Shown: in pieces, positions 21,168 to 30,266 of the stretch | Position numbering within the stretch: the first letter of the stretch is position 1 | Layout: every line of letters starts with the position of its first letter | From: Bradyrhizobium agreste | GTDB taxonomy: Bacteria; Pseudomonadota; Alphaproteobacteria; Rhizobiales; Xanthobacteraceae | DNA: 64,000 nt | Assembly: GCF_016031625.1 (NCBI RefSeq) | Contig: NZ_JACCHP010000007.1 | Location: forward strand, 415,482 to 479,481 | Reading direction: 5' to 3' | Notes under the pieces: model-generated | Seen by the model: only the letters and a program-made list of their open reading frames with translations | What the model was told of the DNA's origin: nothing | The model's database searches: none | Position numbers and translations under genes: made by a program

Positions 21168-21917
21168 TCAAGCGGTTGCGCCCTGGTCCACCTTCGTGCG
21201 CGCTTCGCCAGCGAGGCGGACCAGCATCTTGCGAAGCGCCGTGCCATCCGTCACCCGCTCCGGAAAGTCCAGCCGCAACGCGGCCTGACCGACCTGCATG
21301 TCGAGGCCTTCAGGGTCACAGCCGGTGCAGCGCCAGTCGCCCTCGGCGGCGCCGAGCAGCTTCGTTGCATAGAGATTCATGGCATCGCGATGGTCGGCGT
21401 TCATGTGCTCGACGGCGCTCGCCTCCGTTGCCAGCAGGTCCTCGGCGCCGGTGAGATCCGTCAGGAATTGCTCGGGCTTGAGGTCGACGATCCGGCCGAA
21501 GCCGGCGACCAGATGGGTTCCCGTGGGCTGGATCCGGAAGAAGGAGAAATCCTTAAAGGAAACAAAGCCCTCTGCTGAGGGATGGGCACTGAGATACCGT
21601 CGCTGGAGCAGATCCTTCTCGGAATCGGCCTCCTCGGCCCGGCCGGACAGCATGATCCGGGCGCCTTCCAGCGGATCGCCCGCCGCCCGCTCGTCCAGCA
21701 TCAGCGAGACCCGGCTGTCCGCGAGGATGTTCCTTGTGTGCACGGCAAGGCGCGAGATCAACAGGATCGGCGAGCCGTCGGGATGGCTGGCCAGATTAAC
21801 CAGGGAACAATAGGGATCGCCGCTGCCGGCCATCAGCGTCGCCAGGGCCCCTTGTCGGGAGCGCCTCAGCAGTGATTTGGCGAGCTTTGCGGGGTCGAAA
21901 TCGGGGGTCGGTTGCAT
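21168..21917 (-). CDS. HugZ-like pyridoxamine 5'-phosphate oxidase-fold protein
   Basis: Predicted heme-utilization/flavin-binding protein of 249 residues. The first half is a split-barrel (RRSRQGALATLMAGSGDPYCSL, then LLISRLAVHTRNI and DERAAGDPLEGARIMLSG). The second half, with SAVEHMNADHRDAMNLYATKL, is the DUF2470-like domain typical of HugZ proteins. The conserved C-terminal His of HugZ heme enzymes cannot be confirmed, so oxidase or heme-degrading activity is open. The ATG at 21917 is preferred to an in-frame TTG at 21944. It is divergent from chvI. Confidence 0.8.
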   Translation of the reverse strand: MQPTPDFDPAKLAKSLLRRSRQGALATLMAGSGDPYCSLVNLASHPDGSPILLISRLAVHTRNILADSRVSLMLDERAAGDPLEGARIMLSGRAEEADSEKDLLQRRYLSAHPSAEGFVSFKDFSFFRIQPTGTHLVAGFGRIVDLKPEQFLTDLTGAEDLLATEASAVEHMNADHRDAMNLYATKLLGAAEGDWRCTGCDPEGLDMQVGQAALRLDFPERVTDGTALRKMLVRLAGEARTKVDQGATA

Positions 21918-22157
21918 CGGCTTTCTCGGCTCAGGCGGTTGCAAGGAGGGCCTTTTTTCGGGTAAACGGGGCCCGGTTATGGGTCGAGACGCGGCGAATC
22001 TGCCGTGTTTCGTGGAACTTGGTCACACTTCAGCCCAGCTTGCATTGCTCGGTGACAAGGTTCGAACGCCACGTCGGCACCCATGTATGCGGCGCATCAC
22101 TGATTGCTCGCCGTTTCAAGCCACGACCCAAACGGAAAGCAGAAAGCAGAGAGGCTC

Positions 22158-22859
22158 ATGCCCACAATCGCTTTGGTCGACGACGACCGCAACATTCTCA
22201 CATCCGTCTCGATCGCGCTGGAAGCCGAAGGCTACCGTATCATGACGTACACCGACGGTGCCTCCGCGCTTGACGGTTTCCGCACCACCCAGCCCGATCT
22301 CGCCATCCTCGACATCAAGATGCCGCGCATGGACGGCATGGAGACGCTGCGCCGTCTGCGGCAGAAGTCCGACCTGCCGGTGATTTTCCTGACCTCCAAG
22401 GACGAGGAGATCGACGAGCTGTTCGGCCTCAAGATGGGCGCCGACGACTTCATCCGCAAACCGTTCTCGCAGCGTCTGCTGGTCGAGCGCGTCAAGGCGG
22501 TGCTGCGGCGCTCGGCGCCGAAGGACCCGACCGTCGCGCCGAAGGAGAACGACGCCAAGGCGCTGGACCGCGGCCTGCTGCGCATGGACCCCGAGCGCCA
22601 TACCTGCACCTGGAAGAACGAGCCGGTGACGCTCACCGTGACCGAATTCCTGATCCTGCAGGCGCTCGCGACCCGGCCCGGCGTGGTGAAGAGCCGCAAC
22701 GCGCTGATGGACGCCGCCTATGACGACCAGGTCTACGTCGACGACCGCACTATCGACAGCCACATCAAGCGGCTGCGCAAGAAGTTCAAGGTGGTCGACA
22801 ACGAGTTCGAGATGATCGAGACGCTCTACGGCGTGGGCTACCGTTTCAAGGAAGCCTGA
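22158..22859 (+). CDS. chvI: Response regulator ChvI
   Basis: OmpR/PhoB-class transcription regulator of 233 residues, partner of the ChvG kinase. The receiver domain has VDDDR at 7-11, phospho-acceptor Asp52 in [13 protein letters not shown], Thr in [12 protein letters not shown] and Lys in FIRKPF. The C-terminal winged helix contains [19 protein letters not shown] and YGVGYRFKE. ChvI/ChvG (ExoS/ChvI) controls envelope, exopolysaccharide and acid responses in rhizobia and Agrobacterium. The ATG at 22158 has GAGAGG upstream. Confidence 0.95.
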   Translation: MPTIALVDDDRNILTSVSIALEAEGYRIMTYTDGASALDGFRTTQPDLAILDIKMPRMDGMETLRRLRQKSDLPVIFLTSKDEEIDELFGLKMGADDFIRKPFSQRLLVERVKAVLRRSAPKDPTVAPKENDAKALDRGLLRMDPERHTCTWKNEPVTLTVTEFLILQALATRPGVVKSRNALMDAAYDDQVYVDDRTIDSHIKRLRKKFKVVDNEFEMIETLYGVGYRFKEA

Positions 22860-22971
22860 GGCGCTCCTCCACGGCGATCGAGAGCATCTCCGGTTCTCGT
22901 TCCATCGGGACGAGGATCGCTCTAGGATGCGGGGAACCTTCGCACGGGCCGTCCTAACGCGGGCGTAAGCA

Positions 22972-24768
22972 TTGCTTGACCGAACGCAGCCTGACCCTAA
23001 CCAGAACGCCGGGGATCTCGCATCCGACGGCGTTCGGGAGCACGTTGCCGACGACAAGCCGCAGGGCTTCCGGCCGCTGAACTGGCTGAAACGCGCCGGG
23101 CAGTTCTTCTTCGCGCTGTCCTTCTCGAGCCTGACCCGCCGCATCGTCTCGCTCAACCTAGCCGGCCTCGTCGCGCTGGTGGCGAGCATCCTGTACCTGT
23201 CGCAATTCCGCGCCGGCCTGATCGACGCCCGCGCTCAGAGCCTGCTGGTGCAGGCCGAGATCATCGCCGGCGCGATCGCGGCCTCTGCCACGGTGCAGAC
23301 CAACGCCATCACCATCGATCCCGAGCGGCTGCTCGACCTCAAGCCGGGCGAGACCTATGGCGGCTCGGACGAGTATTCGCCGCTGGACTTCCCGATCAAT
23401 CCGGAGCGCGTCGCGCCGGTGCTGCGCACCTTGATCTCGCCGACCAAGACGCGCGCCCGAATCTACGATCCGAACGGCAGCCTGCTGCTCGACAGCCGCA
23501 ACCTCGAAAACGTGCTGCGCTTTCCGCTGCCGCCGCCGGCCGAGAAACCCGGCATCATCGAGCGCGGCAAGGTCGCGGTGCGCACCTGGCTGAACCGCGG
23601 CGACCTGCCGCTCTATCGCGAGCTCGGGCCCGAGAACGGCAACGGCTATGCCGAAGTGGGCGACGCCCTCCAGGGCCAGAAACGCTCGATGGTGCGGGTC
23701 AATGCACGCGGCGAGGTGATCGTCTCGGTCGCGGTCCCCGTGCTGCGCTCGCGCGCGATCCACGGGGCCTTGATGCTGTCGACGCAAGGCGACGACATCG
23801 ACCAGATGGTCACTGCCGAGCGCCTCGCCATCCTGAAGGTCGGCGGCGTCGCCGCCGCCGTCATGATCATGCTGTCACTGCTGCTGGCGAGCACGATCGC
23901 AGGTCCGGTGCGCCGGCTCGCCGACAGCGCCGAACGCGTCCGCCGCCGCATCAAGGCCCGCATCGAGATTCCCGATTTCACCCGCCGCCGCGACGAGATC
24001 GGCCACCTCTCCGGCGCGCTGCGCGACATGACCAGCGCGCTCTACAGCCGCATCGAGGCGATCGAGATGTTCGCCGCCGACGTTGCCCATGAATTGAAGA
24101 ACCCGCTGACCTCGCTGCGCTCGGCGGTCGAGACGCTGCCGCTGGCGCGCAACGAGAACAGCCGCGCGCGCCTGCTCGAGGTGATCGAGCACGACGTCAA
24201 GCGGCTCGACCGGCTGATCTCCGACATCTCCGATGCCAGCCGCCTCGATGCCGAACTGCAGCGCCAGGATGCGATCCCGGTCGATTTGCGCCGGCTGCTG
24301 ACGACGCTGGCCTCCGTCGCCAACGAAACCAAGCTCGGTCACGACGTCGCGGTCGAGACGCGCTTCGAGGGCCGCAGCCCGACCGACACATTCGCCGTGA
24401 GCGGCCACGATTCCCGGCTCGGACAGGTCATCTCCAACCTGCTCTCCAACGCGCAATCCTTCTCCGAACGCGGCAGCAAGGTGCGTCTCACCTGCCGCCG
24501 CATCCGCTCCGAAATCGAGATCGTGGTCGACGACGACGGGCCCGGCATTCGCGAGGACGCGCTGGAGCGCATCTTCGAGCGCTTCTACACCGACCGTCCG
24601 CATCAGGGCTTTGGCCAGAACTCCGGCCTCGGCCTGTCGATCTCCAAGCAGATCGTCGACGCCCATGGCGGACGGATCTGGGCGGAGAACCGTCCAGGCC
24701 CGCCGGACGCCGACGGCGCTCCGACGATTGCCGGTGCGCGCTTCGTGGTGAGGCTGCCGGCGCTATGA
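22972..24768 (+). CDS. chvG: Sensor histidine kinase ChvG
   Basis: Inner-membrane sensor kinase of 598 residues. There is a cytoplasmic N-terminus, TM1 around residues 60-80 (IVSLNLAGLVALVASILYLS), a periplasmic sensing domain of about 200 residues, and TM2 near 285-305. HAMP follows, then the H-box FAADVAHELKNPLTSLR with His373, and the ATPase domain with N-box NLLSNAQSF, DDDGPGI and GLGLSISKQIV. The only in-frame start after the TAA at 22966 is TTG at 22972, which has a weak ribosome site. Its stop overlaps hprK by four bases, so signalling and HPr control are coupled in one operon. Confidence 0.95.
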   Translation: MLDRTQPDPNQNAGDLASDGVREHVADDKPQGFRPLNWLKRAGQFFFALSFSSLTRRIVSLNLAGLVALVASILYLSQFRAGLIDARAQSLLVQAEIIAGAIAASATVQTNAITIDPERLLDLKPGETYGGSDEYSPLDFPINPERVAPVLRTLISPTKTRARIYDPNGSLLLDSRNLENVLRFPLPPPAEKPGIIERGKVAVRTWLNRGDLPLYRELGPENGNGYAEVGDALQGQKRSMVRVNARGEVIVSVAVPVLRSRAIHGALMLSTQGDDIDQMVTAERLAILKVGGVAAAVMIMLSLLLASTIAGPVRRLADSAERVRRRIKARIEIPDFTRRRDEIGHLSGALRDMTSALYSRIEAIEMFAADVAHELKNPLTSLRSAVETLPLARNENSRARLLEVIEHDVKRLDRLISDISDASRLDAELQRQDAIPVDLRRLLTTLASVANETKLGHDVAVETRFEGRSPTDTFAVSGHDSRLGQVISNLLSNAQSFSERGSKVRLTCRRIRSEIEIVVDDDGPGIREDALERIFERFYTDRPHQGFGQNSGLGLSISKQIVDAHGGRIWAENRPGPPDADGAPTIAGARFVVRLPAL

Positions 24769-25259
24769 GCCAAGGTAGTTTGAACGAAGGTGGGTCCAGC
24801 GCTCACGCCTCCGCCGTCAAGGTCGGGACTTTTGCTGTGCTGATCCGCGGGCCCTCGGGCTCCGGCAAGTCGCGCCTTGCCTTTGATTTGATCATGGCGG
24901 GACGCTCGGGCGTTGTGGAAAGGGCCGTTCTGGTCGGTGATGACCGTGTCCATCTGGCGACACTCGGCGATGAAATTGAGGTCCGCCCCGCGCCTCGCCT
25001 GGCGGGGCTGATCGAGATCCGGGGCCTCGGAATCCGCCGCTGCGACTTCGTGGAGCATGCGACCGTCGGCCTCGTGGTCGATCTGCACGCCGCGGATGCG
25101 GAGCGCCTGCCTGCGGCGGAATCCCTAAAAACCAGCATTTCTGGTGTCGAAATACCGCGAATCCCGGTCCCCCGCGACTATTCGCCCCTCCCCTTGGTTG
25201 TTGCGGCCTTGACCACTACCAAGAGTTCACCTTCCGTTAACTCTTCGGCGATTGTTTGA
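24765..25259 (+). CDS. hprK: HPr kinase/phosphorylase, short alphaproteobacterial form
   Basis: Phosphorylates and dephosphorylates HPr on its regulatory serine. At 164 residues it consists of the C-terminal catalytic domain only and lacks the N-terminal domain of Firmicutes HprK. The P-loop GPSGSGKS lies at residues 29-36, and VGDDRVHL and the signature-like AGLIEIRGLGI are also visible. Its ATG overlaps the chvG stop (ATGA). Target HPr is encoded two genes downstream, in keeping with the incomplete PTS of this bacterial group. Confidence 0.93.
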   Translation: MSQGSLNEGGSSAHASAVKVGTFAVLIRGPSGSGKSRLAFDLIMAGRSGVVERAVLVGDDRVHLATLGDEIEVRPAPRLAGLIEIRGLGIRRCDFVEHATVGLVVDLHAADAERLPAAESLKTSISGVEIPRIPVPRDYSPLPLVVAALTTTKSSPSVNSSAIV

Positions 25260-25436
25260 AGGGAAATGGTAACCATATGAACCCCACTATCGCGACCGAA
25301 TAGACCGGCGCAGCTCCCCTCATCCATCCGTCTAGATTCAGGGAGATACGCAACATCCCCTCTTGCGCGGGGGCTCTGGATGGTCAAAGTGGCGCGTTCG
25401 TGCGGTGCACCAAAAGCGCCCGCGAGGAGTTTTCCG

Positions 25437-25838
25437 ATGATTGGTCTAGTACTTGTGACCCACGGGCGCCTTGCCGACGAATTCAAGGCGGCGCTTGAGC
25501 ATGTCATGGGCCCACAAAAGCAAATCGAAGCGATCACGATCGGCGCCGAGGATGATTCCGATCTCTGCCGAAGCGACATCATCGAAGCGGTCAACCGCGT
25601 CGATTCCGGCGACGGCGTTGCGATCCTCACCGACATGTTCGGCGGCACGCCGTCGAACCTCGCGATATCCTGCATGAGCCGGCCCAAGGTCGAAGTGCTC
25701 GCGGGCATTAACCTGCCCATGCTGGTCAAGCTCGCCAAGGTGCGCGAGGAGCGATCGCTGCCCGACGCGATCGCGATGGCGCAGGAAGCCGGCCGCAAAT
25801 ACGTCACCATCGCCAGCCGCGTGCTCGCCGGCAAATGA
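25437..25838 (+). CDS. PTS EIIA component, mannose family
   Basis: Cytoplasmic phosphocarrier of 133 residues. The phosphorylatable His9 is in LVLVTHGRLADEF, and the FGGTPSNLA motif of the mannose-family EIIA fold is present. No sugar permease component (EIIB/C/D) is nearby, so like other alphaproteobacterial EIIA-Man proteins it probably acts in regulation rather than sugar uptake. The ATG at 25437 has GAGGAG upstream. It overlaps ptsH by four bases. Confidence 0.93.
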   Translation: MIGLVLVTHGRLADEFKAALEHVMGPQKQIEAITIGAEDDSDLCRSDIIEAVNRVDSGDGVAILTDMFGGTPSNLAISCMSRPKVEVLAGINLPMLVKLAKVREERSLPDAIAMAQEAGRKYVTIASRVLAGK

Positions 25839-26152
25839 GCGAGGAGGCGCCCCAAGCCGGGACCGGCGTGCCCGCGGGCGCGATCTCCAAGGATCTTCTG
25901 ATCATCAACAAGCGCGGCCTGCATGCGCGCGCCTCGGCGAAATTCGTCCAGGCGGTCGAGCGCTTCGACGCGCAGGTGTGGGTGACGCGCGGCGGCGAGA
26001 CCGTCGGCGGCACTTCGATCATGGGCCTGATGATGCTCGCCGCGGGGCCCGGCACGACGATCACGGTAGCGGCGGCAGGGACCGACGCCGAAGCCGCGCT
26101 GGCGGCAATTACGGAGCTCGTGGAGAGCAAGTTCAACGAGGAAGGGGTTTAG
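25835..26152 (+). CDS. ptsH: HPr phosphocarrier protein
   Basis: HPr of 105 residues with a 15-residue N-terminal extension. The EI-dependent site His30 lies in KRGLHARASAKF (His15 in standard numbering). The HPr-kinase site Ser61 lies in GGTSIMGLMML (Ser46 in standard numbering), so both control sites are intact, in agreement with the hprK gene upstream. Its start overlaps the EIIA gene stop. Confidence 0.95.
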   Translation: MSEEAPQAGTGVPAGAISKDLLIINKRGLHARASAKFVQAVERFDAQVWVTRGGETVGGTSIMGLMMLAAGPGTTITVAAAGTDAEAALAAITELVESKFNEEGV

Positions 26153-26163
26153 GCCTTCTCTCG

Positions 26164-26274
26164 TGTCCCGGACGCAGTGCAGCGCGTAGCGATGCGCCGC
26201 CGAGCCGGGACCCATACATCACCGAACTGGACCCCGGATCAGCAGCGCACCGCTACGCGATGCGCTTTGTCCGT
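26164..26274. repeat. Palindromic intergenic repeat (GTGTCCCGGACGC type)
   Basis: Begins GTGTCCCGGACGCAGTGCAG and ends near GCGATGCGCTTTGTCCG, with inner GAGCCGGGACCCA. It is clearly related to the element at 51698-51811, which begins GTGCCCCGGACGC. It lies between ptsH and the convergent glycosyltransferase gene. Confidence 0.72.
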
Positions 26275-26297
26275 GGAACGCTCGCAAGGTTGAACCA

Positions 26298-27923
26298 CTA
26301 CTTCCCCGGCGGCGCGATGTAGATGTTCCAGCTCATCGACGGGCCGGCCTTGCCGTTGGTGAAGCGGCGCGTGGTCATCACGATGCGCTCGGCGTTGGGC
26401 GCGACCTCAGACACCCACCTCTCGAACTTGGGCAGGCGTTCGTCGGTCGGATCGAACACGCCGATGAAACCGTACGCCTTGGCGTCGTCGCGCGAGGTCA
26501 GTCCGGAATCCCAGGCCTCCAGCGGCAGCAGCGCGGCCGGATGATCCGGGCTGTAGAACACCAGCGGCTGGATCTGCTCCATCGTGCCGGCAACGACGGC
26601 CCAGCGCGAGCCGAAGCGGGTGTGCCAGGCCTTGGTCAATTCGCGCGCGAGCTCCGAGCGCGCGCCATAGATCTGTGCATTGCCGGCATTGGCCGCCATC
26701 TCGCGCGCAGCGATCCAGGGCGAAGCGGCGAGGGTCGCGGCGCTGAGCACGAGCCAGATCGCGGCGATGTTGAACAGCGCGGCGTTCTGCACGCGCAGCG
26801 TCGGGATCGCGACCAGTGCGAGCGGCACCAGGAAGAACAGCGAGATGCCCCAATCCGTTTTCATGTAGATGCTGAAGGCGAGCGCGCCGAGCGGCGGGCC
26901 GACTGCGACGATGACCTGGACGATCCAGACATTCAGCGCCTGCGAGACATTGACCCCTGCATTGGCGCCGCGCGCCCAGGCGCGCGTGACGATGCGCAAC
27001 GGCGCACTTAGCAGCAATTTGACCCATGGCGGTACCAGCGCCATGGCCAGCGCCGCGAGCGCCACCGGCAAGGCCAGCAGCGCGAAATTATGCAGCACAT
27101 AGCCCGCGACGAGCTGATGCAGCTGGGCCTTGTCCTGAAGGCTGTAGGTATCGCCGGCATAAGTCAGCGGCACGAAATGCGCATCCGCCAGCCAGACGAG
27201 GTGTGGGATCATCGCCGCGACCATCGTAGCGATCGCCACCCATGGCGCCGGCGACGACAGGAATCGCAACCGGTCGGGATGGATCAGCGCGGCGAGGCCA
27301 ATCGCACCGATCATGGTGAGCACCCAATACTTGGTCATCAGCGCCAGCGCGCCGGCAAGCCCGAGCAGGATTCCGGATTGCCAGCTCCGCTTCTCGAAGG
27401 CGTTGAGATAAGCGAGCACCAGGAGCGGCAGCGTGACGAGCTGGAGGAGGTCCGGGTTGTACTTGAAGCCCTTGAAATTGAAGATCGGGTAGAGCGCGAT
27501 CATCACCACGACCAGGAACGCGCGGCGTGCATCGACCACGCGCAAGGCGATCAGCCAGCAGATCACCATGCCGACGCTCACGATTGCCATCGCCAGCGCA
27601 TAGGTCGCCCAGTCCGCGGCCGGGAACGCCTTGAACCAGAGGCCGGCCACCCAGCCCGACAGCGGCGGGTGCTTGCCATAGCCCCAGAGGAATTTCTGGC
27701 CCCAGCCCCAGGCTTCTGCGACGTCCATGTGAACGTCCTGCGCCGCCTTCAGATTGATCAGGATGAAGGTCCACAGCACCGCGTGCAGGATGGCGAATTG
27801 GATCACCAGCCACAATCGTGCCTCGGGGCGGGTCGCGCAGGCAACCAGGAAGGCCCGGAAGCGGTCAAAGCTCAGGCGGGTCTTTGCGCGCGGTCGGGAA
27901 GAAGAGATCGAAGGCGTGGACAT
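26298..27923 (-). CDS. Glycosyltransferase family 39-like membrane protein
   Basis: Polytopic membrane glycosyltransferase of 541 residues related to the PMT_2/ArnT group, which transfer sugars from polyprenyl-phosphate donors to lipid or protein acceptors. The acidic first periplasmic loop is visible as HMDVAEAWGWGQKFLWGYGKHPPLSGW, although it is shown here only as a description of the DVAEAW and GKHPPL motifs. About ten to twelve hydrophobic helices follow, and a soluble C-terminal domain begins near residue 405. Acceptor and donor are unknown. It stands alone, converging on ptsH. Confidence 0.83.
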   Translation of the reverse strand: MSTPSISSSRPRAKTRLSFDRFRAFLVACATRPEARLWLVIQFAILHAVLWTFILINLKAAQDVHMDVAEAWGWGQKFLWGYGKHPPLSGWVAGLWFKAFPAADWATYALAMAIVSVGMVICWLIALRVVDARRAFLVVVMIALYPIFNFKGFKYNPDLLQLVTLPLLVLAYLNAFEKRSWQSGILLGLAGALALMTKYWVLTMIGAIGLAALIHPDRLRFLSSPAPWVAIATMVAAMIPHLVWLADAHFVPLTYAGDTYSLQDKAQLHQLVAGYVLHNFALLALPVALAALAMALVPPWVKLLLSAPLRIVTRAWARGANAGVNVSQALNVWIVQVIVAVGPPLGALAFSIYMKTDWGISLFFLVPLALVAIPTLRVQNAALFNIAAIWLVLSAATLAASPWIAAREMAANAGNAQIYGARSELARELTKAWHTRFGSRWAVVAGTMEQIQPLVFYSPDHPAALLPLEAWDSGLTSRDDAKAYGFIGVFDPTDERLPKFERWVSEVAPNAERIVMTTRRFTNGKAGPSMSWNIYIAPPGK

Positions 27924-28008
27924 GGGCGCTTGCGTAGCGCGTTTTGTGCCTGAGTGAAATCAGCTTGGCGTGAATGAGTGACCGCCCAGCGCACGGAAAC
28001 AATGCGGA

Positions 28009-28779
28009 TCACCGGATCAGCAGTTCCGGGCGATATTCAAAATGCATCGTGTCGTAGTGATACCATTTCCCACCCCAGATGAAGCCGTGGCGCTCGAAGA
28101 TGTCGACGATCTCCTGCGGCATCCTGTTCTTGTAGGGGATGGATTTTCCGCGGCCCGCCCATAGCCAATAGTCGGAATATTTCAGGTTCAGGTCGATCGC
28201 GGCGGCATAGCCATGCATGCTCATCTTGCCGGTATCCGCAACAGGCCGGCACGACAGCACACCGGCGATCGGAAAGGCCGCGGCCCTCAACGCCGGATCG
28301 AGCTTGTCGATCTCCGCGGACACCTCCTTGAGCCGGTCGGCCACACCATTGGTCCGCGTCACCTGGACCGCCTTCCCCCATGACCGCGGCAGCCAGGTGA
28401 TGGTCACGAGATTGCGCTGTACCGCTCCGTTGCGGCAGTCGCCATACATCTTCTTGAAGAACGCTTCGTTCCGGAATCTTCCGGGATCGGCGTTCACTGC
28501 GGGCGGCGCGGAGGCGCCGACAGAATAGGGCAAGCGGAGCTGGTCGAGAATCGAGGCATCGCGCAGCCGCTGATCAAACGATTTGTCGTCGATGCCATCA
28601 TCTACCGGCATCGCGGTGCCGTCGCGCCAAAAGATCTGCTTGCCGTCGTGGCTTGAGAGGAAATCGGGATAGGCACGTACCAGCCGGTCGAGAAGCTCGG
28701 TCCGGGTCTGGGCGCCCGCCGGGACGGACACAGCCACTAAAACGACGATAGCTTGTGCTGCCCGCGACGCAATCGTCAT
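28009..28779 (-). CDS. M15-family peptidoglycan peptidase (VanY/endolysin-like)
   Basis: Exported zinc peptidase of 256 residues. The N-terminus is a signal peptide (ends SVPAGAQT). The zinc-site residues are His189 and Asp196 in SMHGYAAAIDLN and His246 in YDTMHFEYR, matching the Peptidase_M15_4 pattern of D-Ala-D-Ala carboxypeptidases and L-Ala-D-Glu endopeptidases. The start at 28779 overlaps the stop of the caspase gene upstream (ATGA), so the two are translated together. It is expected to cut peptide cross-bridges in peptidoglycan. Confidence 0.87.
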   Translation of the reverse strand: MTIASRAAQAIVVLVAVSVPAGAQTRTELLDRLVRAYPDFLSSHDGKQIFWRDGTAMPVDDGIDDKSFDQRLRDASILDQLRLPYSVGASAPPAVNADPGRFRNEAFFKKMYGDCRNGAVQRNLVTITWLPRSWGKAVQVTRTNGVADRLKEVSAEIDKLDPALRAAAFPIAGVLSCRPVADTGKMSMHGYAAAIDLNLKYSDYWLWAGRGKSIPYKNRMPQEIVDIFERHGFIWGGKWYHYDTMHFEYRPELLIR

Positions 28780-30134
28780 CGACGCTTGCCAGCCTGATCG
28801 AGCAGCGCGACGTTCGCCTCCTCGATCGAATTGAGCTTTGGATTCCATGAATTCGGCGAATACCACGAGAAACGTTCGAAACGGGCCTTGAGATCCGCCG
28901 CCTCGAAATATCGTCCGCGCCGCGCGAATATCTCGTTCCGCGCGATACGGAGATCGTCTTTGGAAAGCCCGCGCAGGTCTGCGATCGTCAGCAGCCGCCG
29001 ATCCGAATCGGGAAAGATGAAGCCGCTTTGCGCCGGCCCGCCGGCTTCATAACGATCGATCAAGGCGACATTCGCCTTCTCGACGGCGTTCAGCTGGGGG
29101 TCCCAGGTGTGGGGCGCGTACCAGGCGAACTTGCTGAACCTCGCGGTCAGATCGGGCGAGTTGAAGTAGCGCCCTCGCCGCGCAAAGATCTCGTTGCGCG
29201 CAAGGCGCAGATCGTCTTTGCCCAGCGCCCTCAGATCAGCATCGGCAAGCAGCCGGCTATCCGAATCCGGAAACAGGAAGTCCGATTGGGTTCTCGCAAC
29301 CGGAGCTGCGGGTGGCGGCAGATTCGCAGGAGGCGCCGTGACCGGTGCGGGCACGTTGACTGTCGCGACCTGCCCTGCTGGCGCGCCTGCAAAGTAGAAC
29401 GATCCATCGATAGGTGAACTGGAAACCCAGGGCTGCTGGTTGCTACCGGTCGCGCGCTTGACGGCGAGTCCCACCTGATTGAACGTCTGGAGCACGTCCA
29501 GACCGGGGCGCTGCATCGTCTCGACCAGTGCCCTCGTGTAAGGACTATGACCGTCGGCCCCGTCGAGCGCGACGTTGCCGGGCTGCGTGGCATAGGAGAG
29601 CAGCGTTCCCTCTGGCGCCCGGATCTGCGCCAGGCCGCCATCGGAGGCGCGCAACCCCCGTCCGCCAAACGGGTTGTTCCTGCACGCATCGAGAATGACG
29701 ATGTTCAGCTTGGTTCCTGCACCGTCCATCTGCCGAAGCACCAAAGCGGCATCGACCATCTGGAAATCGACGTCGGTCTCGCGCGTCGGGTTCGCGCTGA
29801 TCGGCACGAGGTAATTGGTGCCGCGGACCTGGATGCCGTGGCCGGCGTAATAGAACAGGGCGACGTCCGCGCCGATCAACTGGTTGCCGAAGCGCTGGAC
29901 CGCGGCGTCGAAGCTCGCCTTGTCCAGCTCGACCTGGGCGCCGCCACCGACCAGCGTGAAGCCGAGCTTCTGCAACGTCTCGGCCACCAGCAGCGCGTCA
30001 TTCCGGGGATTTTCCAGCCGAGAGACGCTCTGGTAGGCGGAATTGCCGATGACGAGCGCGATGCGCCTCTCGGCGGCTGCCGGGAAGGCAAAACATGCTG
30101 CAAACAACAAGGCGGAAAGAAGCTTCCAGCGCAT
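28776..30134 (-). CDS. Secreted caspase-family (C14) protein with two YARHG domains
   Basis: Protein of 452 residues with a signal peptide (ends FPAAAERR), a caspase p20-like domain (about residues 22-250) and two C-terminal YARHG modules (about 285-355 and 372-445). The dyad is His99 in FYYAGHGIQ and Cys151 in ILDACRNNPF, both intact. Each YARHG copy has the core LRLARNEIFARRGRYF or LRIARNEIFARRGRYF, followed by W[YF] near SWY/AWY. A Pro/Ala-rich linker separates the parts. YARHG domains are usually extracellular and thought to act near the cell wall. The overlapping M15 peptidase gene supports an envelope role. Confidence 0.9.
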   Translation of the reverse strand: MRWKLLSALLFAACFAFPAAAERRIALVIGNSAYQSVSRLENPRNDALLVAETLQKLGFTLVGGGAQVELDKASFDAAVQRFGNQLIGADVALFYYAGHGIQVRGTNYLVPISANPTRETDVDFQMVDAALVLRQMDGAGTKLNIVILDACRNNPFGGRGLRASDGGLAQIRAPEGTLLSYATQPGNVALDGADGHSPYTRALVETMQRPGLDVLQTFNQVGLAVKRATGSNQQPWVSSSPIDGSFYFAGAPAGQVATVNVPAPVTAPPANLPPPAAPVARTQSDFLFPDSDSRLLADADLRALGKDDLRLARNEIFARRGRYFNSPDLTARFSKFAWYAPHTWDPQLNAVEKANVALIDRYEAGGPAQSGFIFPDSDRRLLTIADLRGLSKDDLRIARNEIFARRGRYFEAADLKARFERFSWYSPNSWNPKLNSIEEANVALLDQAGKRR

Positions 30135-30266
30135 CGCCCGTTTCCATGACAGAAAACCGGAAAACTAGCAGAGGCCCTCTCCGAAATCGATGGCGGGAGC
30201 CCCCTGTCCACGTGGGAGGGTAAGGGAATGGTTGCCGCACCGCGGCGTGAGTGGTATCCCGCGCCC

